50,003 nt of DNA from Phycisphaerales bacterium. Its GTDB lineage: Bacteria; Planctomycetota; Phycisphaerae; Phycisphaerales; UBA1924. Positions 36,317 through 45,015 of the stretch are shown here, in pieces. The notes under the pieces were generated by a model that was not told where the DNA came from, did not search any database, and worked only from the letters and a program-made list of their open reading frames with translations. The position numbers and the translations under genes were made by a program. Position 1 is the stretch's first letter. The number at the start of each line of letters is the position of its first letter. The DNA lies in NCBI GenBank assembly GCA_013360675.1, contig JABWBB010000017.1, forward strand, positions 1 through 50,003, given 5' to 3'.

Positions 36317-36976
36317 CTATGGAGACCCGCCCGCCTCCCGCCTCTCGGTGTACTGTTTGCCTAGGGCCAAAAGTTCGCTCACCCGCTCGTCACTGACGGG
36401 AGCGAACTCGTCGTAGAACGCCCCCACCGCGACGAACAACGCCGGAGCATGAAGGCAGAGGAGTTCGTCGCAGCCCTCGCCCAGCAGGCCCAGACGATCG
36501 GCGGGTGCGACCGGGATCGCCGCGATCAGCGTGTGGGGGTCCTGGGCGCAGAGCAGGGTCAGGGCGGCGAGAAATGTCGCGCCCGTGGCGACGCCGTCGT
36601 CGGTGAGGATCACGCTGCGCCCCTGTAGCGTCGGCCTGGGACCGGTCGTTCCCAGCAACGCACGTCGGCGCCGGATCTCATCGAGTTGCAGCACACGCTC
36701 AGACTCGACGGCCCCGGGCGGCTCGAAAGCCGCGTTGGGATTGAGCGTGAATCGACCCGATTCGTCGATCGCGCCGATGGCCAGCTCGGGTTGGGTTGAG
36801 CAGCGAAGTTTCCGCACCAGCACCACGTTCAACGCCGCATTCAGCGCCCGGGCGATGGGCCACGCCACCTCGACGCCCCCGCGAGGGATGCCCAGCACGA
36901 TCGGATTCACCCACGCACGTCCGGCGAGTTGTTGGGCGAGCATCTCCCCGGCATGGATTCGGTCCCGGAATCGCAT
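36317..36976 (-). CDS. Phosphoribosyltransferase-family protein
   Basis: A 219-residue type I phosphoribosyltransferase-fold protein. The PRPP-binding motif is VILTDDGVATGATFLAA, and the N-terminal RDRIHAGEMLAQQLA followed by IVLGIPRGGVEVA is typical of the stand-alone PRTase subfamily of unknown substrate often found near stress or regulatory genes. The ATG at 36976 is chosen because family sequence starts there; the open frame upstream lacks similarity. It diverges from the NXR-like operon with 197 bp between the starts. Confidence 0.88.
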   Translation of the reverse strand: MRFRDRIHAGEMLAQQLAGRAWVNPIVLGIPRGGVEVAWPIARALNAALNVVLVRKLRCSTQPELAIGAIDESGRFTLNPNAAFEPPGAVESERVLQLDEIRRRRALLGTTGPRPTLQGRSVILTDDGVATGATFLAALTLLCAQDPHTLIAAIPVAPADRLGLLGEGCDELLCLHAPALFVAVGAFYDEFAPVSDERVSELLALGKQYTERREAGGSP

Positions 36977-37077
36977 GGCTTTCACTCTACTGCGGGTGAA
37001 CCAGGGCCCGGCAATGGCACTCTTGGCCGGCACTGCGCAACTGCTGCGACTTGGTCTCATTCCCGCCAGATGTGGAT

Positions 37078-37097
37078 AACGGATGTATACAACCGTT
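37078..37097. promoter_or_regulatory. 20-bp near-perfect palindrome, candidate operator
   Basis: AACGGATGTATACAACCGTT is symmetric at 18 of 20 positions; only the central-arm pair at bases 6 and 15 breaks it. It lies 77 bp before the ATG of the gamma subunit and 102 bp from the divergent phosphoribosyltransferase start, in a noticeably AT-richer gap. Length and symmetry fit a dimeric regulator binding site. It does not match the FNR/CRP consensus. Confidence 0.55.
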
Positions 37098-37173
37098 TTC
37101 ACTTGCGTGATTGTCGACAGCTCGCTCCAATAAACAGATCACCTGATCGATTACTCCGATATTGGAACCAGCC

Positions 37174-38868
37174 ATGGTGACACATACGGGATACCGAGCG
37201 TTGACCCCCGGTCTTATCGCCCTGATCGCCTGCTCGGCGGGCGGGTGCAAGGAAGCCAAGCCCCCGGCGACTGCGGCACCGGTCGTCAAGACCGCCTCGA
37301 CCGGTGGGATACCAAAGGAGCATGCCGCCGAACTTTTTATTAAACACTGTGCAGCTTGTCACGGGCCAGATGGGAATGGGGACGGGCCAGCGGCGGAGCA
37401 GTTGTACCCCAAACCCCGCGCGTTCCGCGAGAGCCCCCTGCGGTTTGCCGCCACGGGGGCGACGAGCGAGAAGGTGCTGGCGGCGATCACGCGGACGATC
37501 CGCGAAGGGATTCCGCGCAGTTCGATGCCCGGTTTCCAGGGGACGCTGACCGACGCGGAGATCGCGGGGGTCGCCGCGTACACCAAGGGCCTGGCCGACA
37601 AGGCCAACGCCGAGTGGAGGCGTGAGTCACTGGCCGAGAAGCCCTCGCCGATGCCCGAGTACACCGACGGGCTTAAGGCCACGGGCGCGGCGCTGTACGT
37701 CTCGACGGGGTGCGTCGCCTGCCACGGGGACAAGGGGCACGGCGACGGGCCATCGATGGCCACGCTGAAGGATTCGATCGGACGACCCATCCACCCCGCG
37801 AACCTGGCCTCGGGCCAGTTCAAGTCGGGCAACAAGCCCGAGGACATCTATCGCGCCATCGTCAATGGGGTGCCCGGGACTCCCATGCCCAGTTACGGCA
37901 CGCAGTTGATCGAGAAGCGACGCGACGGCACGACCTCGGACGACAAGGCCTGGGCGCTGGTGACTTATGTGCAGAGCCTGGCCCCGCCCGCGGTGATGCC
38001 GTTCGTCGCCTCGGGCGCCGAGTTCCGCCCCGGCGTGATCGCGAACGCCGAGCTGACCACCGATCCCAAGCAGATGGGTTGGCAGTCGGTCGAGCACACG
38101 CGGGTCTCGCTGAGGCCCACGTGGGACCGGGACGAGCCTATCCGCGGGTTGGAGGTCGCCGCGGCCAGGGTGGGAAGCATGCTGGCGATTCACCTGGCGT
38201 GGGAGGATGCGAGCCCAGATCTGGACATGGACCTGAATGTCTTCCCCGACGCGGCGGCGGTGATGTTCGCGATGGGTGACAGCGTGCCGGCGATCCCGAT
38301 GGGCGTGCAGGTCGCGGGGCACACGCCCGCCTCGCCCGTGAACGTGTGGCAGTGGAAGGCGGCGCGGCAGTTCGACGCCTCGACGGGCGTGCTGCACGAC
38401 TCGACTCATCCACGCCAAATGGAGAACGCGAACCGTCAGGAGTTCCCGCTGGGTCAGGAGCCGGCCAAGGAGCAAGCCCCGGTCAGCCCCACGGGTGTTG
38501 AATATGACCAGGAGTTGCGCATCCTGGGCGAACTGACCCGCCCCGCGGCGGCGACGCACAACCCCAAGGCGGACCCGGCGCTCTTCACGCACGCCGTGCT
38601 CGAGGCCAACGCCGAGGGCTTTGGCACGCTGCTCTATCAGGAGGCGACGCACCAGCACGCGAACGCGACGGCGATCTACGCCAACGGGCGCTGGTCGGTG
38701 ACGCTCTTCCGCCCGATCCAGACCAACGACGGCAATGACATTGATCTCTCCACGCCCCGGCGCATCCCGGTGGCCTTCGCGATCTGGAACGGGGCCCGCG
38801 GGGATCGCGGCGGGCAGAAGTTGATCACCGGATGGCACTGGCTCGTGCTCGATAAGGGCGCGCACTGA
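37174..38868 (+). CDS. Lipoprotein di-heme cytochrome c fused to heme-b gamma subunit (NxrC/EbdC-like)
   Basis: A 564-residue fusion. The signal ends in lipobox LIAC (Cys20), so it is anchored on the outer side of a membrane. Two cytochrome c domains follow: heme motif CAACH at 59-63 with SSMPGF as likely Met ligand, and CVACH at 180-184 with TPMPSYG. From about 300 to the end is a beta-sandwich of the type II DMSO-reductase gamma family (as EbdC, DdhC), which binds heme b. The role is to pass electrons between the FeS subunit and a soluble or membrane carrier. It is the first gene of the operon, 17 bp before the catalytic subunit. ATG 37174 is preferred over TTG 37162. Confidence 0.85.
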   Translation: MVTHTGYRALTPGLIALIACSAGGCKEAKPPATAAPVVKTASTGGIPKEHAAELFIKHCAACHGPDGNGDGPAAEQLYPKPRAFRESPLRFAATGATSEKVLAAITRTIREGIPRSSMPGFQGTLTDAEIAGVAAYTKGLADKANAEWRRESLAEKPSPMPEYTDGLKATGAALYVSTGCVACHGDKGHGDGPSMATLKDSIGRPIHPANLASGQFKSGNKPEDIYRAIVNGVPGTPMPSYGTQLIEKRRDGTTSDDKAWALVTYVQSLAPPAVMPFVASGAEFRPGVIANAELTTDPKQMGWQSVEHTRVSLRPTWDRDEPIRGLEVAAARVGSMLAIHLAWEDASPDLDMDLNVFPDAAAVMFAMGDSVPAIPMGVQVAGHTPASPVNVWQWKAARQFDASTGVLHDSTHPRQMENANRQEFPLGQEPAKEQAPVSPTGVEYDQELRILGELTRPAAATHNPKADPALFTHAVLEANAEGFGTLLYQEATHQHANATAIYANGRWSVTLFRPIQTNDGNDIDLSTPRRIPVAFAIWNGARGDRGGQKLITGWHWLVLDKGAH

Positions 38869-38885
38869 AAACGACGGAGTGAATC

Positions 38886-41800
38886 ATGGCAACAAAGGTC
38901 ACGACAACCCCTGGATCCACCGCCTCGGACGTGAGCCGGCGCCGCTTTCTGCAGATCGCGGGCGCCTCTGGGGCGGCGCTGCTGGTGTGGCGTCAGGGCA
39001 TGGCGGGCTTTGGCGCGCTCGAGGGGATCGACAACCCCCTGGCTTTCTACCCCTCGCGAGATTGGGAGAAGGTCTATCGCGACGCCTACGCCTACGACCG
39101 CACCTTCACCTTCGTGTGCGCGCCCAACGACACGGCCAACTGCCGCCTGCGGGCGTTCGTGCGCAACGGCGTCTTCGTGCGGGCCGAGCAGAACTATGAC
39201 GGGGGCGACATCGGCGATCTCTACGGGAACAAGTCCACCGTGGCGTGGAACCCGCGCGGGTGCGCCAAGGGGTACAGTTTTCAGCGTCGCGTCTACGGCC
39301 CGCACCGCTTGGGCTACCCGCTGATCCGCAAGGGCTGGAAGCAGTGGGCCGACGACGGGTTCCCGTCGCTGTCGGACGATCCGACGCTGCGCGATACGTA
39401 CAAGTTCAACAGCCGCGGCACCGACACGTTCGTCCGGGTCTCGTGGGACGAGGCCTACGCCTATCACGCCAAGGCCAGTGTCGCCATCGCTTCCACCTAC
39501 AGCGGCGAGAAGGGCAGCGAACGCCTGCGCAAGGACGGGTACGAGCCCGAGATGATCGAGGAGACGCGCGGCGCGGGCACGCGCACCATGAAACTGCGCG
39601 GCGGGATGGGCCTGCTGGGCGTCATGGGCAAGTACGGGATCTACCGCTGGGCCAACATGCTCGCCCTGCTCGATCAGAAGGTCCGCAACGCGCCCGAGGA
39701 TCAGTGCGTGGGCGGGCGGACATGGTCGAACTACACCTGGCACGGCGACCAGGCCCCGGGCATGCCGTTCATCCACGGCCTTCAGACGTCGGACATCGAC
39801 CTCAACGACATGCGCCACGCCGCCCTGCACATCACCTGCGGGACGAACTTCGTCGAGAACAAGATGCCCGAGTCGCACTTCTTCGTCGAGCTGATGGAGA
39901 TGGGCGGGCGGCTGGTCTGCATCACGCCCGAGTACTCCCCCACTTCGACCAAGGCCGACTACTGGATCCGGGTGCGTCCGGCGTGCACCGACACGGCCCT
40001 GTTCCTGGGCATCACGCGCGTGATGATGGACAATCGCTGGTACGACGAGGCGTTCGTGCGGCGTTACACCGACTTCCCGCTGCTCGTCCGCACCGACACG
40101 CTGGCGCGCGTCCGCGCCAAAGACGTGTTCAAGGACCACGCCCCGGGCCTGGCCAAGGACGGGCCCTCGTACACCGTGCAGAACATCACCGATGAGCAAT
40201 ACGCCAAAATCGGGCACGACTTTGTCGTGATCGACGAGAAGACGGGCCAGCCCCGGGCCATCACCCGCGACCAGGTCGGGATGAAGATGGAACGCGACGG
40301 CATCCAGCCGCGCCTCTCGTGGACGGGCAAGGTCACGCTCGCCGACGGGAACGAGGTCGAGGTGATGACGCTGTGGGACGCGTACAAGATCCACCTCAAG
40401 GACTATGACCTGCAGTCGGTGCACGAGATGACAGGCTCGGAGCCCACGCTGATCGAGCGCCTGGCGCGCGACATCTGGGAGACGGCCAAGTCCGGGCGCT
40501 CGGTGGCCATCCACATCGGCGAGGGGCTGAACCACTGGTTCCACGGGACGCTGGCCAACCGGGCGGTGCACCTGCCGCTGATGCTCTCGGGCTCGTTCGG
40601 GCGGTTTGGCTCGGGCTGTCACACGTGGGCGGGTAACTACAAGGCCGCGCTCTTCCAGGGGGCCAAGGGCGTCGGGGCGGGGCTGGGGGCGTACCTGGCC
40701 GAGGATCCCTTCAAGCCCGATCTCAACCCCGCCACCGACGGGGGCACGATCAAGCCCAAGAAGCGCACCAAGGACGAGGAGCCGGCCTACTGGAACCACG
40801 GCGAGCGCCCGCTCGTGTTCGATACACCCAAGTACGGGCGGCGGTGCTTCACGGGCGGCACGCACATGCCCACGCCGACGAAGTTCCTCTGGTTCACCAA
40901 CGTCAACATCTTCAACAACGCCAAGCACGCGTACGACATGTTCTTCAACGTGAACCCGAAGATCGACTGCATCGTGGCGCAGGACATCGAGTTCAACTCG
41001 ACCTGTGAGTACAGCGACATTCTCTTCCCCGCGCTCTCGTGGGCCGAGTTCCAGACCTACGAGATGACCGCATCGTGCTCGAACCCCTTCCTGCAGATCT
41101 GGAAAGGCGGGATCGACCCCGTGCACGAGGGTCGCGACGACGTGCGGATCCTCGCTGAGACGGCCAGGGCGCTGGCCAAGGAGACCAACGACCCGCGCTT
41201 CAGCGATTACTGGAAGTTCGTGCTCGAGGACCCGGACAAGGGCGTGCTGACCTACATGCAGCGGATCTTCGACGCCTCCACCACCACCCGCGGGTACAAG
41301 GCCACTGAGATCCTCGAGGGCAAGTACGGCGAGCCGGGCGTGGTGCTGCTGCTCTTCCGCACCTATCCGCGCATCCCCTTCTACGAGTGCATCCACGACG
41401 ACATGCCCTTCTGGACCGACACGGGGCGACTCAACGCCTATTGCGACATCCCCGACGCCATCATGCACGGCGAGAACTTCATCGTGCACCGCGAGGGCCC
41501 CGAGGCTACGCCCTACCTGCCCAATGTCATCGTGTCGAGCAACCCGCTCATCCGCCCCGATGACTTTGGCATCCCGCGCGATGCCATGCACTGGGACGCC
41601 CGCACGCTGCGCAACACCAAACTCCCCTGGAGCGAGGTCAAGAGGACGGCCAACCCGCTGTGGACCGCCGGCTACCGCTTCTACGGGCTCACGCCCAAGG
41701 GACGCCACCGGGTCCACTCGTCCTGGTCGTCGGTCGACTGGACGCACATCTGGGAGAACAACTTCGCCGACCCGCACCGCAAAGACAAGCGCACGCCCGG

Positions 41801-42401
41801 CGTGGGCGAGCACCAGATGCACATGAACCCCGCCGACGCGGGCGAACTGGGCATCAAGAACGGCGACTACGTCTGGGTTGACGCGAACCCCGACGACCGC
41901 CCCTTCCGCGGGTGGCAACAACGCCCGGACCTGTACAAGGTGGCCCGGTGCATGGTGCGCGTCACGATCAACCCCGCCTGGCCCAAGGGCGTGGTGATGA
42001 TGAAGCACGCCCCGTGGATCTCGACCGAGCGCAGCGTGCTGGCCCACGAGACGCGCCCGGACAAACTTGCCCGCTCGAAGGACACTGGCTATCAGGCCAA
42101 CCTCCGCTACGGGTCGCACCAGTCGCTCACCCGCAACTGGCTCATGCCCATGCATCAGACCGACACCCTCTTCCACAAGTCCAAGGGCTCGATGACCTTC
42201 ATGTTCGGCGGCGAGGCCGACAACCACGCCGTCAACACCGTGCCCAAGGAATGCCTCGTGCGCATCATCAAGGCCGAGGACGGCGGACTGGACGGCAAGG
42301 GAGCTTGGGCACCGGGCACCGAGGCCTATGGCCCCGCAGCGCAGACCCCCCTCAACGAACAGTACCTGCGGGGCAAACTCACCAGCGTCAAGAACGCCTA
42401 G
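38886..42401 (+). CDS. nxrA: NxrA/NarG-like molybdopterin catalytic subunit, TAT-exported
   Basis: A 1171-residue type II DMSO-reductase-family catalytic subunit. The TAT signal is SRRRFLQ (17-23), so it works in the periplasm. The FS0 cluster region reads FVCAPNDTANC with C78, D82, C86, then C126 in WNPRGCAKG; NarG has His-Cys-Cys-Cys here, and the CAPNDT form is what I recall from periplasmic NXR. SNYTWHGDQAPG (281-292) aligns with the NarG segment holding the Mo-ligand Asp222; here Thr284 is at that place with Asp288 four residues on. NKMPESHFF and TPEYSPTSTKADYW are typical cofactor-binding segments. GGAG precedes the ATG. The name is provisional: nitrate reductase or another oxyanion enzyme of the same clade is possible. 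Confidence 0.82.
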   Translation: MATKVTTTPGSTASDVSRRRFLQIAGASGAALLVWRQGMAGFGALEGIDNPLAFYPSRDWEKVYRDAYAYDRTFTFVCAPNDTANCRLRAFVRNGVFVRAEQNYDGGDIGDLYGNKSTVAWNPRGCAKGYSFQRRVYGPHRLGYPLIRKGWKQWADDGFPSLSDDPTLRDTYKFNSRGTDTFVRVSWDEAYAYHAKASVAIASTYSGEKGSERLRKDGYEPEMIEETRGAGTRTMKLRGGMGLLGVMGKYGIYRWANMLALLDQKVRNAPEDQCVGGRTWSNYTWHGDQAPGMPFIHGLQTSDIDLNDMRHAALHITCGTNFVENKMPESHFFVELMEMGGRLVCITPEYSPTSTKADYWIRVRPACTDTALFLGITRVMMDNRWYDEAFVRRYTDFPLLVRTDTLARVRAKDVFKDHAPGLAKDGPSYTVQNITDEQYAKIGHDFVVIDEKTGQPRAITRDQVGMKMERDGIQPRLSWTGKVTLADGNEVEVMTLWDAYKIHLKDYDLQSVHEMTGSEPTLIERLARDIWETAKSGRSVAIHIGEGLNHWFHGTLANRAVHLPLMLSGSFGRFGSGCHTWAGNYKAALFQGAKGVGAGLGAYLAEDPFKPDLNPATDGGTIKPKKRTKDEEPAYWNHGERPLVFDTPKYGRRCFTGGTHMPTPTKFLWFTNVNIFNNAKHAYDMFFNVNPKIDCIVAQDIEFNSTCEYSDILFPALSWAEFQTYEMTASCSNPFLQIWKGGIDPVHEGRDDVRILAETARALAKETNDPRFSDYWKFVLEDPDKGVLTYMQRIFDASTTTRGYKATEILEGKYGEPGVVLLLFRTYPRIPFYECIHDDMPFWTDTGRLNAYCDIPDAIMHGENFIVHREGPEATPYLPNVIVSSNPLIRPDDFGIPRDAMHWDARTLRNTKLPWSEVKRTANPLWTAGYRFYGLTPKGRHRVHSSWSSVDWTHIWENNFADPHRKDKRTPGVGEHQMHMNPADAGELGIKNGDYVWVDANPDDRPFRGWQQRPDLYKVARCMVRVTINPAWPKGVVMMKHAPWISTERSVLAHETRPDKLARSKDTGYQANLRYGSHQSLTRNWLMPMHQTDTLFHKSKGSMTFMFGGEADNHAVNTVPKECLVRIIKAEDGGLDGKGAWAPGTEAYGPAAQTPLNEQYLRGKLTSVKNA

Positions 42402-42411
42402 GACCACCCCC

Positions 42412-42777
42412 ATGGCCGACATCGAATACCCCAACCTCGACCCGCGCCTGCGCCCAGCCGAGCCCGACCACCCGATGTCGCTCGAGGGCGATGTCATCAG
42501 CGGCGACCCAGCCCTGCTGGTGCGATGCCTCGCCGAGGAGATGCTGATGGGCGGGATGTCGGCGCCCGAGTTGACGGCGTTGTCGCACTCGCCCCAGTAC
42601 CAGTCGCTCTACGCCGCCCGCGTGTCGCTGGGGCACGAGGCGACCGACCGGATCCTGGGCGAGGTGATCGCCCGGGTGGGCGTGTTTTCGAGCGAGGTGT
42701 GGGAATCACCAATCCAGGACGAGACACCCGTCGCGCTGACCGTGAGCGCGCCCAGGCGAGATGGAAAAGGAGACTGA
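42412..42777 (+). CDS. Unknown 121-residue protein inside the NXR-like operon
   Basis: A small protein that I do not recognise, located between the catalytic and FeS subunit genes (10 bp after one, 3 bp before the other). It has no signal peptide, membrane segment or Cys cluster (one Cys only). The middle (about 30-95) is helical: ALLVRCLAEEMLMGGMSAPELTALSHS, then LGHEATDRILGEVIARVGVF. The ATG at 42412 is chosen because upstream codons in the frame overlap nxrA. The AAAAGGAG site for the next gene lies within its 3' end. It could be a maturation factor or an accessory subunit. Confidence 0.75.
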   Translation: MADIEYPNLDPRLRPAEPDHPMSLEGDVISGDPALLVRCLAEEMLMGGMSAPELTALSHSPQYQSLYAARVSLGHEATDRILGEVIARVGVFSSEVWESPIQDETPVALTVSAPRRDGKGD

Positions 42778-42780
42778 CTC

Positions 42781-44061
42781 ATGCCTTCCGTTTACAACTG
42801 GCAACTCGGCCGCGACATGTCGTTTCCCTATGGGAACGCGCCCGGCGGCTTGCAGTTCGCGTTTGTCTTCAACATCAACCGCTGCATCGGGTGCCAGACG
42901 TGCACCATGGCCTGCCGCAGCACCTGGACCTTCGGGCGGGGGCAGGAGCACATGTGGTGGAACAACGTCGAGACCAAGCCCTTCGGCGGATACCCCCGCT
43001 TCTGGGATGCCAAACTCCTGACCATGCTCGAAGAGGCCAACCCGGGCAAACAGGTCTGGGGCAAGGGCGGCGGCGGTACGGACGCTCCCTATGGCACGTT
43101 CAACGGCATGACCATCTTCGAGGCCGCCGAGGGGTATGCCGGCCCGGCGGGCCCTCGCCGTGCGCTGGGGTACATCCCCACCGCCGATGAATGGGCCGCC
43201 CCGAACATCTTCGAGGATCACGGGCGCACGCTGGCCGACGCGCTCCCCAGCGACGCACGCCTGCCCGAGCACAAGGTCTGGTTTTTCTACCTCGCCCGCC
43301 TGTGCAATCACTGCACCTATCCCGCGTGCCTGGCCTCGTGCCCGCGCAACGCGATCTACAAGCGCCCCGAGGACGGCGTCGTACTCATCGATCAATCCCG
43401 CTGCAACGGGTATCAGAAGTGCGTCGAGGCCTGCCCGTACAAGAAGGCCATCTTCCGCTCGACCACCGGCACCAGTGAAAAATGCGTCGGCTGCTACCCT
43501 CGCCTCGAGGGGCGCGACCCGCTGATCAGTCCCAACGGCGAACCCGCCGAGACCCGCTGCATGACCTCGTGCGTCGGCAAGATTCGCCTGCAAGGTCTGG
43601 TGCAGGTGGACGACCGGGGCAACTGGAAGCCCGACGCCACCAACCCGCTCTATTACCTCGTGCGCGAGCGCCAGGTTGCACTCCCGCTGTATCCGCAGTT
43701 CGGGACCGAGCCCAACGGCTTCTATATCCCGCCGCGCTGGGTGCCGCGCCCCTACCTCGAGCAGATGTTCGGGCCCGGCGTGCAACGATCGCTCGAGCAG
43801 TACGCCTGTCCGGACCGCGAGTTGCTGGCCTGCCTGCAACTCTTCCGCGCCGCCCAGCAGATCATCTTCCGCTACGAGGTGATCAAGGGCCCCAAGGTGG
43901 CCGAGGTTCCCGTGACGATGCCCGACAGCTCGACGAAGATCCAGGAAATCTACAACGACACCGTGATCGGCTACAACAAACTCGACAAGGAATGCGTGCG
44001 GGTCACGATCAAGGAACCCACCTTCGAACGCGACCGCATGAAGCACGCCAACTCGATCTGA
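42781..44061 (+). CDS. nxrB: NxrB-like iron-sulfur subunit
   Basis: A 426-residue four-cluster ferredoxin-type subunit. Cys motifs: C35, C38, C41, C45; C175, C178, C183, C187; C208, C214, C218 with Tyr211 where a fourth Cys would be, which predicts one [3Fe-4S] cluster as in NarH (Trp there); and C235, C238, C260, C264. The start VYNWQLGRDMSFPYG and the segments WWNNVETKPFGGYP and VALPLYPQFGTEPNGFYIPP closely resemble Nitrospira NxrB as I remember it. There is no signal peptide, so it should be exported folded with the TAT-signalled catalytic subunit. AAAAGGAG is eight to nine bases upstream. Confidence 0.88.
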   Translation: MPSVYNWQLGRDMSFPYGNAPGGLQFAFVFNINRCIGCQTCTMACRSTWTFGRGQEHMWWNNVETKPFGGYPRFWDAKLLTMLEEANPGKQVWGKGGGGTDAPYGTFNGMTIFEAAEGYAGPAGPRRALGYIPTADEWAAPNIFEDHGRTLADALPSDARLPEHKVWFFYLARLCNHCTYPACLASCPRNAIYKRPEDGVVLIDQSRCNGYQKCVEACPYKKAIFRSTTGTSEKCVGCYPRLEGRDPLISPNGEPAETRCMTSCVGKIRLQGLVQVDDRGNWKPDATNPLYYLVRERQVALPLYPQFGTEPNGFYIPPRWVPRPYLEQMFGPGVQRSLEQYACPDRELLACLQLFRAAQQIIFRYEVIKGPKVAEVPVTMPDSSTKIQEIYNDTVIGYNKLDKECVRVTIKEPTFERDRMKHANSI

Positions 44062-44076
44062 GAGGATGGCCCCCCC

Positions 44077-44994
44077 ATGACCACGACGACCACCATCGCC
44101 GGCGCGGACCAGTCTGTGTATATCGCGCGGGCAATGATCGCCGACGCGCTCGCCGCCGCTCTGCGCGATGCACACGCCACCCCCGACATGGGCGCGCCCG
44201 AGGCCGACGTGCTCTGCGGGGCCTTTGCCCACGCGGCGGCGTCGCTGGATGAGAAGCAGACGAACGCGCTGAGCCTGGGCGAGATCGCCCCCGCCAGCGC
44301 CGACGCCCGTCCGCTGGCCGACTGGTATGCCCTGAGTGTCGAGACCCGCAGGGCGGCGTTGCAGGCGGTCTTTGGGTTTGTCGTTTCGCGTGAGTGCCCC
44401 CCGCTCGAGACCGAGTTCATTCCCTCCAAGGATGCCGCGACGCGGGCGCAGCACCTGGCCGACCTGGCGGGGTTCTACCGGGCCTTTGGCCTCACGAGCG
44501 ATCCGGCCACGCCGAGGCGGGCCGATCACATCTGCCTGCATCTGGGTTTCATCTCGGTGCTCAACCGCAAGCTGGCCGCCCTTACCGCCGGTGGCATCCC
44601 GGCGGACGATGCCGCCGAGCAGGCGGACGTCTGCCTGCACGCGCTGCGTTCGTTCCTGGTCGAGCATGTCTGCTGGTGGGTGCCGACGTTCGCACGTCGC
44701 CTCGAACTGCACGCGACGGCGATTGCGGAGGAGGCCATCGACGACACCGCCCAGGGCCTTCGCGTGCTGGCCCGCCTGGCCCGCTTCATCCGCGCGTGGA
44801 TGGCCCTTGAACGCATCAGCGCCGGGTGCGAACCCATCCGACGCATCGTGGGCCCCAATGTCGATGAGGAGATCGTCGGGGACGATGAATGCCTCGCCGC
44901 CGACGGCGTGACGCCCTGCGACGGCTGCGGCCCCGCGCCCATTGCCGCCTCCAGCGTGTTGCCAAGTGCCGCCACTGATCAAGCCCAGAGCTAA
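44077..44994 (+). CDS. TorD/NarJ-type molybdoenzyme assembly chaperone
   Basis: A 305-residue, mainly helical protein of the TorD/DmsD/NarJ superfamily, which holds the catalytic subunit and its TAT signal until cofactor is inserted. Recognisable parts are CPPLETEFIPS (family PPYETEY-like motif), HLADLAGFYRAFGL, and RADHICLHLGFISVLNRKL, followed by FLVEHVCWWVPTFARRL. It is longer than usual (200-230) by an N-terminal segment of about 60 residues and a Cys/Pro-rich C-terminal tail (DECLAADGVTPCDGCGPAP). It is the last gene of the operon, 15 bp after the FeS subunit, with GAGAGGA upstream. Confidence 0.85.
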   Translation: MTTTTTIAGADQSVYIARAMIADALAAALRDAHATPDMGAPEADVLCGAFAHAAASLDEKQTNALSLGEIAPASADARPLADWYALSVETRRAALQAVFGFVVSRECPPLETEFIPSKDAATRAQHLADLAGFYRAFGLTSDPATPRRADHICLHLGFISVLNRKLAALTAGGIPADDAAEQADVCLHALRSFLVEHVCWWVPTFARRLELHATAIAEEAIDDTAQGLRVLARLARFIRAWMALERISAGCEPIRRIVGPNVDEEIVGDDECLAADGVTPCDGCGPAPIAASSVLPSAATDQAQS

Positions 44995-45015
44995 TCGCTC
45001 GATCGTTCGTCGTGG

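Noticed and set aside
37060..37173. FNR/CRP-type box before the NXR-like operon
   Set aside because: Stretches such as TTGCGTGATTG and CTGATCGATTAC do not fit TTGAT-N4-ATCAA closely; only the longer palindrome is reported.
37174..44994. Anammox origin of the window
   Set aside because: No hydrazine synthase, hydrazine dehydrogenase or multi-heme gene is present, GC is much higher than I expect for known anammox genomes, and the other genes fit Phycisphaerae-like planctomycetes.
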